Origin: Candidatus Magasanikbacteria bacterium CG1_02_32_51 | GTDB lineage: Bacteria > Patescibacteriota > Patescibacteriia > Magasanikbacterales > UBA922 | Assembly (NCBI GenBank): GCA_001871435.1 | Contig: MNVC01000048.1 | Span: 1-19,033 of the forward strand | Reading direction: 5' to 3' | Length of the DNA: 19,033 bases | Shown here: positions 1 through 6,966 of the stretch, one piece after another | Layout of the letters: every line of letters begins with the position of its first letter | Numbering within the stretch: the stretch's first letter is position 1 | Made by a program: the position numbers and the translations under genes | The notes under the pieces: generated by a model | Told to the model about the DNA's origin: nothing | Seen by the model: only the letters and a program-made list of their open reading frames with translations | Database searches by the model: none

Positions 1-2237
1 GTTTCATAACCTACACACTGACTAGGACAATAATTGTTACCAACTACGCCAGTCAAAGCAGTACCCCCATCTTTTGGAGTATATTCATCGCAACCGACTT
101 CCTCTGGAATACAAACTGGTGCAAAATCCGCACACTGACTTGATCTATTTCTCAAAGTTGTCAAATCTGCTACTGTATTTGGCCAATCTACAACATTGGC
201 AGTGGACAAATTTGTATCATAACACCCAAGATAATCAGGGGCCTTCTTCATATAAACATCTTGGTTGGTAGCTGGATAAACAAATAGACTACAACCATTC
301 TCAGAATCCGGACAACTATAATTAGCTATCTTATTGTTGAAATAAAGTACTTGTTCCCTACCACTTGCTTGAGCAAGCAAATCTACATTACTATCATTTT
401 TCCATTGACCATTGAAATCTTGGTCGAGATCTTGATCAGCACTATAAGCACTACAACCAACTGATTCAATATTACAAGTTCCATAATCAAGAGTTCTAGA
501 TAAATAAGAGGCTATAGCACCGTTGGAGTTAGTATAAGTTTTGCAAGTATTATATTGAGCAGGACAAGTGCCACCAGGGATATCCCAAACATTTTCTTCT
601 TGTTTACAGTAGCCAAAAGCTTGACACTGACCATTGCTATTGTAAGCTAGACAAGTAGAAAAATCCACGCATTCAGACGCTCTTTGCGCTGAATTATTGC
701 TAGCAAGTAAAGGACCATTGACCTGAGCTTCACACCTAGCTTCTGGTACTGTCAAAATCCAATTAGGATCAATCAAATGACAAAATGGAAAAGCAGAGTC
801 TGGTGTGAAATCAGAATTACATTTGTTGTAACCATCAACAACTTCTTGAAGGGTATAAGGCTTGTCTGCATTTGATTTCAAAGCAGCAATCTCAAAACCT
901 AGAGGTAAGATACGTGCTTTGCGTAATTTTTGGATATTGGAATAACAATAAGCGTCTCTATAACAATTTATATCAGTGTTTTGTACCACATCAAGCTTAG
1001 GTACCAAATACCAATCACCATGTAGCAAACCAACACTAGGGTCCATAGCTTCTTTGATAGTAAGAGGATTACCTTCTCTATTCAAAGCTTGTACTAAACC
1101 ATCATCCATAACACAATTATTTAATCCAGGATTAGTAGGAGGACAGGCACTATACTGAGCAATGATATTATAACTACTCTGACTAATTTGTGGCAAACCA
1201 GCTATCAAGAAAGAAAAGGCTTTTTCTGCAGCTACTCTATTGTTATTCAAAGCTGTAGCTCCAAAATCCAAGGGATCTCCTGTTGGCGGAGTTACAAGAC
1301 CTTTGTTCAAAATTCTATCCAAAAGAGAAGATCCTAAAGTATTAATAAAAATAGACAAAGCTGAGGCAAAGACTGGCCAAGCTTGACTTGAATAGAGACC
1401 AGCTACTTGGGAAGCACTCTGTTGAGCTTGCTCTTTAGCAGTCAAAGCTTTGGCTTCTTCTTGTACTTGACTAGCCGGTGACTTGATTGCACCTGATATC
1501 AAAGTAGTAACAGCTTTGAAACCTTGACCTTCCAATCTTTCAACCAAAGCAGCTTCTTTTTTGTCGGTAGCCAGTTGATCTAGTTGAGCCAAAGCCACTA
1601 AGGCTGTACCAAAATCAGTCTTGGTAACATCGTTTAGGGATTTAGCAAATCTCTCTGAGATAGTATCATTACCCAGTTGATCTGGTAACTTTTCCCAATT
1701 ATTTTGGAAATTAGCCCAAGTACAATTGGCCTGTGGTCCATCTGGAACCAATGATTTGCCACCAGGTGCAGGTTTGAAAGAATTGATATTATTATAAATT
1801 TTACTCAAACTAACTTTTAGACTTGTCAACACACTAAGGTCTGGCGGAGCACACAAATTCAAACCAAAAGGTGTACCAAGATTACCAATAGCCTCTGAAA
1901 GTGAATCGCTGGCTACCGTCGTGAAATAATCTCCTGGGCTCTGTGTAAAAACCAAAGCGCCCTGACCTTTGCCTCCAGCAGCAATATATTTGGCTCCATC
2001 ATAAGCCAGCTTACGCAAAAAATAAGAAATACCACTCACAAGAGAACCCAAGGCTGCAGCTGTCAAATTACTTTCTACTTTGTCATAAGTCCATTTGGCA
2101 GTGAAAGCTGACATAAGAGGGATGTCCTCAACTGGAATTGCATAAACCTTATCAACAAACAAAAAATTTCCAAAAAATTGGACAAAAAGGAAAACGAACA
2201 GTAACACAGATAATTTTATTTTATTTTTTCTAAACAT
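1..2237 (-). CDS. Large secreted cysteine-rich protein, N-terminal part (gene runs off the window)
   Basis: An open minus-strand frame runs from ATG at 2235-2237 to the window edge without a stop, giving at least 745 residues. It starts with a clear signal peptide: a basic MFRKNKIK segment, a hydrophobic core, and a likely cleavage after KVYA (about residue 33). Residues of roughly 35-380 are Ala/Leu/Gln-rich and partly helical, with LCAPPDL near residue 105. From about residue 380 onward the protein becomes Cys-rich, with many spaced Cys and recurring VGC-x-x-Y segments (SVGCSAY, EVGCDEY) and a CVDF...CxAY pattern, suggesting disulfide-stabilised modules. It starts 5 nt after the stop of the Ca-binding-repeat gene, so the two are probably co-transcribed. 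Secretion is well supported; the function is unknown to me. Large Cys-rich exported proteins of this style occur in CPR genomes, where surface attachment or envelope roles are guesses. Confidence 0.85.
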   Translation of the reverse strand, partial: MFRKNKIKLSVLLFVFLFVQFFGNFLFVDKVYAIPVEDIPLMSAFTAKWTYDKVESNLTAAALGSLVSGISYFLRKLAYDGAKYIAAGGKGQGALVFTQSPGDYFTTVASDSLSEAIGNLGTPFGLNLCAPPDLSVLTSLKVSLSKIYNNINSFKPAPGGKSLVPDGPQANCTWANFQNNWEKLPDQLGNDTISERFAKSLNDVTKTDFGTALVALAQLDQLATDKKEAALVERLEGQGFKAVTTLISGAIKSPASQVQEEAKALTAKEQAQQSASQVAGLYSSQAWPVFASALSIFINTLGSSLLDRILNKGLVTPPTGDPLDFGATALNNNRVAAEKAFSFLIAGLPQISQSSYNIIAQYSACPPTNPGLNNCVMDDGLVQALNREGNPLTIKEAMDPSVGLLHGDWYLVPKLDVVQNTDINCYRDAYCYSNIQKLRKARILPLGFEIAALKSNADKPYTLQEVVDGYNKCNSDFTPDSAFPFCHLIDPNWILTVPEARCEAQVNGPLLASNNSAQRASECVDFSTCLAYNSNGQCQAFGYCKQEENVWDIPGGTCPAQYNTCKTYTNSNGAIASYLSRTLDYGTCNIESVGCSAYSADQDLDQDFNGQWKNDSNVDLLAQASGREQVLYFNNKIANYSCPDSENGCSLFVYPATNQDVYMKKAPDYLGCYDTNLSTANVVDWPNTVADLTTLRNRSSQCADFAPVCIPEEVGCDEYTPKDGGTALTGVVGNNYCPSQCVGYE

Positions 2238-2242
2238 AAAAA

Positions 2243-2923
2243 TTATTGTGGCGTGGTAGTATTAGTACTAGCCTGAAATTGGGAGCTAAATAAATTTTTG
2301 GCCATTTCAACCAATGTTGCATCATCAATACCTTTCAAATCATCCAAAGTAATTTTGCCAGTCTTGGCCAACATTTCACGCAAAGAACTTGGATCATTCA
2401 AAAGACTACTAATATCTTGGGTACCAGAAATTCCTACACCTGTGGAATTTTGTGAATTTTGAACTTGATTTGATAATAAAATTTCTTCAGGTGTTTGGAC
2501 ATTGAACAAAAGTGGCGAAATATTCGTTTCACTAGTAGAAGGTGATGCAAACTCTTCTTGTACACAAGCCTGACCATCTGGACACAAAGGATCACTACCA
2601 CTATCTACCTCTTGCTTGTCACCCAAACCATCTGAATCAGTATCCGGCAAATAACGACTGGTAGTATAAAAATTCATTTCTTCATAATCATTTAAACCAT
2701 CTTGATCAGTATCTATCTGTTGTAATTTCGTATTTTCATCGTATTGAAGAGATTCCACAGCGTCTATTTCTGCTTGGGAAATCTTAACAGCGAAAGGATT
2801 GTAAATATTATTTCTAATTTGTAAAAAACTAAGACCAACGGTAAGTAAAGAAAATACAAACAGCAAAACAAAGCCAGTCTTCTGACTTCTTGAAAGTATT
2901 TTTTCTTGGTTATCTTTTTCCAT
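2243..2923 (-). CDS. Membrane-anchored thrombospondin type 3 / EF-hand-like Ca-binding repeat protein
   Basis: The 226-residue protein starts MEKDNQ. It has a short cytoplasmic N-terminus, one membrane helix (about residues 16-35), and an outside domain with two Asp-rich repeats: DTDQDGLNDYEE (71-82) and DTDSDGLGDKQE (94-105), the second followed by SDPLCPDGQAC. These match thrombospondin type 3 calcium-binding repeats. The C-terminal half is Ser/Thr/Asn/Gln-rich and ends with a small helical region (about 185-215). An upstream ATG at 2977 would add 18 hydrophobic residues, but a TATAAT promoter lies inside that extension, so 2923 is the better start. No Shine-Dalgarno motif is visible. It lies 5 nt before the Cys-rich secreted protein, so they may act together at the cell surface, calcium binding perhaps ordering the fold. 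The precise role is unknown. Confidence 0.8.
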   Translation of the reverse strand: MEKDNQEKILSRSQKTGFVLLFVFSLLTVGLSFLQIRNNIYNPFAVKISQAEIDAVESLQYDENTKLQQIDTDQDGLNDYEEMNFYTTSRYLPDTDSDGLGDKQEVDSGSDPLCPDGQACVQEEFASPSTSETNISPLLFNVQTPEEILLSNQVQNSQNSTGVGISGTQDISSLLNDPSSLREMLAKTGKITLDDLKGIDDATLVEMAKNLFSSQFQASTNTTTPQ

Positions 2924-2950
2924 GTAAAATAAAGATATAAATCTAAAAGT

Positions 2951-2979
2951 ATTATACCAAAAAAATAGAAAAACCACAA
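2951..2979 (-). promoter_or_regulatory. Sigma-70-type promoter for the Ca-repeat / Cys-rich operon
   Basis: On the minus strand, a perfect -10 TATAAT (2951-2956) lies 17 nt downstream of TTGTGG (2974-2979). Transcription would start near 2945, about 20 nt before ATG 2923, and downstream of the alternative ATG at 2977, so it decides the start choice. Sequence match only. Confidence 0.6.
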
Positions 2980-3070
2980 TGAATAACAGTCCACACGTAC
3001 TAGTTATAATTAAAGTCCTCTTTGCTAAGGTATTTGTATCATAGAATAAGAGACAAGAAACAAGTTACAA

Positions 3071-3184
3071 ACAAATTTCAAATTACAAAGCTCAAATGCC
3101 AAATCAATTACAAATAATAAAATGAATAAATTTTGGACATTTAGTCATTTGAATTTGATTTGAAATTTGGATTTTGAAATTTGT
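3071..3184. repeat. Nested AT-rich palindromic element between rsmA and the Ca-repeat gene
   Basis: The ends form 12-nt perfect inverted arms, ACAAATTTCAAA (3071-3082) and TTTGAAATTTGT (3173-3184). A second pair, CAAATCAA/TTGATTTG, lies at 3100-3107 and 3155-3162. Similar AAATTTCAAATT text occurs inside rsmA at about 3786-3807. It may be a small non-autonomous element, or it may simply end rsmA transcription. No gene is seen in 3001-3204. Confidence 0.5.
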
Positions 3185-3204
3185 CATTATTCACCACCAA
3201 TTTT

Positions 3205-4116
3205 TTACTTGATACTTTTGACTATTTTCTTCCACTCCTCCACTCCCAGTTCCTCAGCCCTAATTTTCTCATTACCACAAATCTCAATCAAAATATTTTT
3301 CACTTTTTCTCCATCCAAATTCAACCCTTGAGAGAGATTGCGCCAGAGTTGTTTTCTTTTTTGAGCAAAACCTGTCTTTACCACTTCAAAAAATTCTTCA
3401 TCAGAAAAATCATTTTTTGGAGAATGTACATTATCAATAAGAAGTATAGATGAATCTACTTTTGGTGATGGCCAAAAATTTCCTTTGGTAACTTTAGCAA
3501 CAACTTTTGGTTGACCATAATATTGAACAGACACAGCCAAAACACTCATATCACCTTTCTTGGCCGTTATTCTTTGAGCCACTTCTTTTTGAACCATAAC
3601 CACAATTTTTTCTGGTTTATTTTCCATTTCCAAAAACAATCTTAAAATTTTGGAAGTGATTTGATAAGGCAGATTCGCTATCAGCTTGTATTTTTGCCAG
3701 CCCACAGCCAAAGGCGTGCAAAGCAAGGCTGGTCCGCCTATGGCGGAAAATTTGTCCACCCTGGGCGGATCCGACTCGGTCGGATAATTTGAAATTTGAA
3801 ATTTTTGCAACACATCTCCCCAGATAATTTCCAAATTTTCAGTTTTATTTTCTTCCCAATACTCTTTCAATTTTTGTTCTATTTCAAAAGAATAAACCTG
3901 TTTTGCTTTTTCTACCAAAGGAAAAGTCAACACCCCAAAACCAGGCCCAACCTCTACCACAATATCATCCTTATTCACTTCGCCTGCTTCAATAATTTTT
4001 TCTATATAAATTCTAGTAACCAAATAATTCTGTCCATACTTTTTACTTGGAGAAAGATTGTATTTTTTACAAAGGGATACCAAATAACTTGGTTTGTATA
4101 CATTAGAATAGTCCAT
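3205..4116 (-). CDS. rsmA: 16S rRNA adenine N6,N6-dimethyltransferase RsmA (KsgA), with an in-frame insert
   Basis: RsmA uses S-adenosylmethionine to dimethylate the two adjacent adenosines in the 3' terminal hairpin (helix 45) of 16S rRNA late in small-subunit assembly. Visible motifs are KKYGQNYL (26-32), the SAM-binding VEVGPGFG loop (54-61), the catalytic NLPY (148-151), and FWPSPKVDSS (214-223). A C-terminal helical domain follows. At 303 residues it is longer than the usual 255-290. The extra length sits between DVLQ and YKLIANLPY: about residues 106-141 are low-similarity, Pro/Gly-rich, and encoded by a run of DNA palindromes. The catalytic motifs are on both sides and in frame, so the enzyme is probably active. 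Its ATG abuts an inverted repeat at 4117-4142; no Shine-Dalgarno is seen. Identity is certain; activity is inferred. Confidence 0.96.
   Translation of the reverse strand: MDYSNVYKPSYLVSLCKKYNLSPSKKYGQNYLVTRIYIEKIIEAGEVNKDDIVVEVGPGFGVLTFPLVEKAKQVYSFEIEQKLKEYWEENKTENLEIIWGDVLQKFQISNYPTESDPPRVDKFSAIGGPALLCTPLAVGWQKYKLIANLPYQITSKILRLFLEMENKPEKIVVMVQKEVAQRITAKKGDMSVLAVSVQYYGQPKVVAKVTKGNFWPSPKVDSSILLIDNVHSPKNDFSDEEFFEVVKTGFAQKRKQLWRNLSQGLNLDGEKVKNILIEICGNEKIRAEELGVEEWKKIVKSIK
3694..3801. repeat. Cluster of palindromes inserted in frame within rsmA
   Basis: Four hairpin-forming units lie in succession: CCAGCC/GGCTGG (3697-3702, 3727-3732), TCCGCC-TAT-GGCGGA (3733-3747), TCCACC-CTG-GGCGGA (3755-3769, one mismatch), and CCGAC-TCG-GTCGG (3771-3783). 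They are followed by AAATTTGAAATT-like AT-rich text. The block is visibly GC-richer than the rest of rsmA and encodes the additional residues about 106-141. TCCGCC-N3-GGCGGA recurs in the nusB-rnc gap. Exact borders are uncertain. Confidence 0.7.
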
Positions 4117-4142
4117 AATAATATTGAGATAAGATAGAGATA
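4117..4142 (+). repeat. Left inverted repeat flanking the four-helix-bundle gene
   Basis: This 26-nt AT-rich segment matches the reverse complement of 4572-4597 at 24 of 26 positions. It lies between the rsmA start codon and the stop of the four-helix-bundle gene. The text is low in complexity (ATCT-like), which tempers the call. Confidence 0.5.
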
Positions 4143-4154
4143 AAGTTGAGATGA

Positions 4155-4538
4155 TTACTTTTTATTTTGAGTGTGCCAGTTGTTTATTTGGTTGTTAATT
4201 TTTACTTTTAAGTTTTCATAATCTTTTTCCACTTTAAGAAATTCACCTTTATCAATATATTTTTGTGAATAAGCGACCCATAAATGGCTCTGAGTTTCTT
4301 CCAATTCACCACGGACAATGTAAAATACTCGAATTTTATCTTTAAAATAAAATCTACCATGTGCCTCTGCAGTATTAGCTAAAATTGAATTGGATGAACG
4401 TCTGAGTTGTGAAGTCAATGCATATTTTTCCGCGTCTGGAAATTTTAATGTTAATTTATAAACCTTTTTTAATAATTCAAAAGCAATCTTCCAAATATCC
4501 GTTTGATAAAACTTTTTATAATCTTTGTCCACTCCCAT
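4155..4538 (-). CDS. Four-helix-bundle protein (23S rRNA intervening-sequence / S23 type)
   Basis: The 127-residue protein shows the family pattern: DIWKIAFELLKKVYKLTLKFP (14-34), EKYALTSQLRRSSNSI (37-52), ANTAEAHGR (54-62, the position of the usual SNIAEG), and FYIVRGELEETQSHL (72-86). Length matches the usual 115-130. The family was first met inside intervening sequences of 23S rRNA genes, but most members are free-standing, and they fold as homo-oligomeric helical bundles with no established biochemical role. Here it sits alone between rsmA and the DUF4015 gene, bracketed by 26-nt imperfect inverted repeats, as if inserted as a unit. No Shine-Dalgarno is visible. Family confidence is high; function is unknown. 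Confidence 0.9.
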   Translation of the reverse strand: MGVDKDYKKFYQTDIWKIAFELLKKVYKLTLKFPDAEKYALTSQLRRSSNSILANTAEAHGRFYFKDKIRVFYIVRGELEETQSHLWVAYSQKYIDKGEFLKVEKDYENLKVKINNQINNWHTQNKK

Positions 4539-4571
4539 AAAAAATAAATGATGTTTAAAAATTATTTTAAT

Positions 4572-4597
4572 TATCTCTATTTTATCTCTATATTATT
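4572..4597 (-). repeat. Right inverted repeat flanking the four-helix-bundle gene
   Basis: This 26-nt segment pairs with 4117-4142 (24 of 26). It is just upstream of the four-helix-bundle gene start and 35 nt past the stop of the DUF4015 gene. Together the two arms delimit a unit of about 480 nt with one gene. Confidence 0.5.
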
Positions 4598-4632
4598 TCT
4601 ATTTAAAAAGGTAAATCCACAATCAAAACAAA

Positions 4633-5799
4633 CTATTCCAAACGCAAACCATCACTACTATACCGATTCGCCGCATTCCAGAGTAGCCAACCAGCATTAC
4701 TATATTTCTCCACCATATCAATTTGAGCACGAATTTTGGTAGCACCATATACAGCACCAAGATTGAAATCCTGAATCCATGGTCTGACTTCTGCTTTGTT
4801 ATCCACAAAATACTCTATACCTTTTTCCATGCCATTGGCAATTACTTCGGCAGGATGATCAGCTGGATTGGCAAATCCCAAATGTCCAACAGGATAATGA
4901 GAAGGATACATCATCGGACAAATATAATCCACTTCATCTACCGCATCCTCTAATCTTTGACCAATACCCATACCATCATGACGCTCCATCGCAAAACCAA
5001 AAAAATCCAAAGAGATATAGACTGGGGCATCTCCTAAATTTTCATTTAAAAAAACAAAAAAATCATGCATTACCTCATATTTTTCTTTATCATCATTGTC
5101 ATATACAAGCAGACTCATATTGCCATCGGACGGAAAACGCACATAATCAAAATTTATTTCATCAAAACCAAAAGCAACAGCTTCTCTAGCAATATCCAAA
5201 TTGTATTGCCAAACATCTTCTTTGCTAGCGTCCACCCAAGCTAGACCCTTATTGTCACGCCACAAACCACCAGCTTTACTTTTTAGGGCTAACTCTGGTT
5301 TTTTCTGAGCCAAAATTGGATCTTGAAAAACTGTCTGTCTGGCAATTACATAAATATTATTATCATGAAATTTTTGGACAAGAGCCTGAACATCTCCTAA
5401 TCTATTGTCTTTCAAATCAAACTCTTTTACCAAAGGTATTTGACTATCATAGAGTACTAAACCACTATAATCTTTGATATCAACTACGACAGCATTTAGT
5501 TCGGTCCTATCTATCAAATCAATAATACTATCCACTTTGGCAGGACTACCAGCAGAATAAGCCGTCAAATAAAGACCTTTAACAATTTGTTTTTCTGGTT
5601 TTGTTTTATTTACAAAATTAGTTTGTCCACGATTTTCTATAATATTTTTTTGCAAAATAAAAATACTATTATTTTCTGAGAAAACCAAATCACTTTGTAG
5701 AAAATTTGTTTTTTGCCACTCAATTAAAAAAATAAAAATGCACAAAAAAGAAAAACCAGTAAAAATTAACAAAAAAAGAAAAGAATGTTTTTGGTTCAT
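4633..5799 (-). CDS. Membrane-anchored DUF4015 putative glycoside hydrolase
   Basis: The 388-residue protein has an uncleaved signal-anchor helix (about residues 6-27), a variable linker to about 70, and then a TIM-barrel-like DUF4015 domain to the C-terminus. Family hallmarks are KGLYLTAYSAG (74-84), LNAVVVDIKDYSG (101-113), VDASKEDVWQYN (189-200), GFDEINFDYVRFPSDG (211-226), and the terminal WLLWNAANRYSSDG. The acidic residues in DEINFDYVRFP are the likely catalytic region by analogy with related barrel glycosidases. It probably acts outside the membrane on cell-envelope or environmental glycan; the substrate is unknown. A start at 5799 gives a proper anchor, and an AAAAAGG motif lies 7 nt upstream of the ATG. 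That motif lies just outside the neighbouring DUF559-linked hairpin, so the hairpin may shape this gene's leader. Confidence 0.9.
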   Translation of the reverse strand: MNQKHSFLFLLIFTGFSFLCIFIFLIEWQKTNFLQSDLVFSENNSIFILQKNIIENRGQTNFVNKTKPEKQIVKGLYLTAYSAGSPAKVDSIIDLIDRTELNAVVVDIKDYSGLVLYDSQIPLVKEFDLKDNRLGDVQALVQKFHDNNIYVIARQTVFQDPILAQKKPELALKSKAGGLWRDNKGLAWVDASKEDVWQYNLDIAREAVAFGFDEINFDYVRFPSDGNMSLLVYDNDDKEKYEVMHDFFVFLNENLGDAPVYISLDFFGFAMERHDGMGIGQRLEDAVDEVDYICPMMYPSHYPVGHLGFANPADHPAEVIANGMEKGIEYFVDNKAEVRPWIQDFNLGAVYGATKIRAQIDMVEKYSNAGWLLWNAANRYSSDGLRLE

Positions 5800-5810
5800 A
5801 AAGTTGCCTT

Positions 5811-5849
5811 TTTGAATTCTCCCCCTAGTAGGGGGAGTTAGAGAGGGTC
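5811..5849 (-). repeat. Left hairpin-bearing inverted repeat of the DUF559 unit
   Basis: CTCCCCCT-AGT-AGGGGGAG forms a perfect 8-bp hairpin at 5819-5837. Read on the minus strand, the segment begins GACCCTCTC, goes through the hairpin and ends in an A-rich tail, the same order as the right copy at 6263-6301. The hairpin sequences differ, but each keeps its own pairing. Confidence 0.65.
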
Positions 5850-5871
5850 CATCTTTGAGGTAGATATCTCT

Positions 5872-6225
5872 TTAATTTTTATGTGTTTGATTCCAAATAT
5901 CTTGCAAAACATTTTTTAATTCATTTTTTATTTGTTCATTTCTATACTTCAACACTTTGTATCCTAAATTCTCTAAAATATTTTGTCTTATTATATCCTT
6001 ATTCTTATTTTCTTCTTCACCGTGAATCCATCCATCTAATTCTATAATCAATTTTAATTTATGACAATAAAAATCTACAATAAAACTTTTTATACTATGT
6101 TGTCTTCTGAATTTTACACCCAATTGACTACCTCTCAATTTTGACCACAGTACACCCTCTGCCTTAGTTTGTTCTTCACGCAATTTTTTCCTTCTAGCTT
6201 TTAAAAAGCTTTTATTACTGTACAT
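5872..6225 (-). CDS. DUF559 (PF04480-type) endonuclease-like protein
   Basis: The 117-residue protein is a full DUF559 domain: RRKKLREEQTKAEGVLWSKLR (11-31), GVKFRRQHSI (36-45), IVDFYC (49-54), KLIIELDGWIH (58-68), and a C-terminal GYKVLKYRNEQI (88-99). The VDFYC and IELDG strands carry the acidic residues of a PD-(D/E)xK-like, Vsr-related nuclease core. The family is widespread as small solitary genes; substrates and roles are not established. This gene has a consensus AAGGAGG (6229-6235), unlike nearly every other start in the window, and is bracketed by related hairpin repeats in opposite orientation. Both observations fit a transferred or mobile unit sitting between tsaC and the DUF4015 gene. 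Family call is very strong; nuclease activity and mobility are inferred. Confidence 0.93.
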   Translation of the reverse strand: MYSNKSFLKARRKKLREEQTKAEGVLWSKLRGSQLGVKFRRQHSIKSFIVDFYCHKLKLIIELDGWIHGEEENKNKDIIRQNILENLGYKVLKYRNEQIKNELKNVLQDIWNQTHKN

Positions 6226-6228
6226 ATT

Positions 6229-6235
6229 CCTCCTT
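6229..6235 (-). promoter_or_regulatory. Consensus Shine-Dalgarno of the DUF559 gene
   Basis: The minus strand reads AAGGAGG, three nt before ATG 6225. The spacing is short but the match is perfect. No other start in the window has a full AAGGAGG. Confidence 0.6.
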
Positions 6236-6262
6236 TAAATTACAACGCTTTATCTTTCTCCA

Positions 6263-6301
6263 GACCTCCCCTAGCCCCTCCTAATAGGAGGGGGATCAAA
6301 A
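6263..6301 (+). repeat. Right hairpin-bearing inverted repeat of the DUF559 unit
   Basis: CCCCTCCT-AAT-AGGAGGGG forms a perfect 8-bp hairpin at 6275-6293, preceded by GACCTCCCCTAG and followed by an A-rich tail. It is a diverged copy of 5811-5849 in opposite orientation. The hairpin may also serve as a transcription terminator for tsaC, which ends at 6349. Confidence 0.65.
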
Positions 6302-6348
6302 AATACTAAAAAAGTCAATGGAACAATGGTACAGTGGGGCAATGAAAC

Positions 6349-6966
6349 CTAACTGCCATTCAAACTTACAATCACTCCACCCTGTCTCAACACTTCCAAC
6401 CTGCCATCAGAAAAACGCACAATAGTAGAAGGACTTTGGTGAGGTAAGGTACCAGCATCAATTACAAAATCTGGTTTTACTTCCGAATTCTCAAACATTG
6501 TCAAAACTGATTCTATATCATAAGGACTTTCCATTTCCGAAATATTAGCCGAAGTAGAAACCAATGGACTATTTAATTGTTTGGCTATTTCTGCTGCCAA
6601 ATAATGTTTTGTAACACGAAAAGCAATTGTACCATCTTCATTCACCACACCGGGTGGCAAAATACAATCTTGTTTACTTTTTACTACCAAGGTCATAGGA
6701 CCCGGCCAATATTTATCTGCTAATTTTTGCAAAGTAGAATCCCATTCTATATATGGTAATATCATAGCCAAATCAGCCACTACTACCAAAACAGATTTAT
6801 TTTTTTGTCTATTTTTGATCTGAAAAATTTTGTCCAAAGCTTCTCTATTATTTGCATCACAACCAAGCCCATAACAAGTTTCTGTAGGATACACAACAGT
6901 AGCACCTCGTTTTAATTCACCAACAAGTGAAGTTATATCTAAATTTTCTTTTTTGATTATTTCCAT
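6349..6966 (-). CDS. tsaC: Threonylcarbamoyl-AMP synthase (Sua5/YciO/YrdC family)
   Basis: This enzyme makes threonylcarbamoyl-AMP from threonine, bicarbonate and ATP, the first step of the universal t6A37 modification of ANN-decoding tRNAs. The YrdC fold is visible: GATVVYPTETCYGLGCDA, KIFQIKNRQKNKS, YWPGPMTLVVK, TIAFRVTKHYLAAEIAKQ, SPLVSTSANISEME, and the closing PSTIVRFSDGRLEVLRQGG. The single domain (205 residues from MEIIKK) is the short TsaC-like form, with no C-terminal Sua5 domain. An ATG at 6999 would add MLKKLERLLKY; I prefer 6966 because the family normally begins near the MEIIK strand, but the promoter position allows either. An AAAGG lies 11-15 nt upstream of 6966. It diverges from rpmF and heads the left-hand minus-strand run. 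Confidence 0.93.
   Translation of the reverse strand: MEIIKKENLDITSLVGELKRGATVVYPTETCYGLGCDANNREALDKIFQIKNRQKNKSVLVVVADLAMILPYIEWDSTLQKLADKYWPGPMTLVVKSKQDCILPPGVVNEDGTIAFRVTKHYLAAEIAKQLNSPLVSTSANISEMESPYDIESVLTMFENSEVKPDFVIDAGTLPHQSPSTIVRFSDGRLEVLRQGGVIVSLNGS

Noticed and set aside
74..271. Plus-strand ORF of 65 codons, and a similar one at 976-1158
   Set aside because: Both lie opposite the long open minus-strand frame with a signal peptide; their protein sequences look like antisense noise.
2924..2977. Longer start for the Ca-repeat protein at 2977
   Set aside because: A TATAAT promoter lies inside the extension, so the mRNA would begin after that ATG.
3181..4137. Plus-strand ORFs over rsmA
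   Set aside because: They are opposite a certain rsmA and encode Phe/Ile-rich antisense translations.
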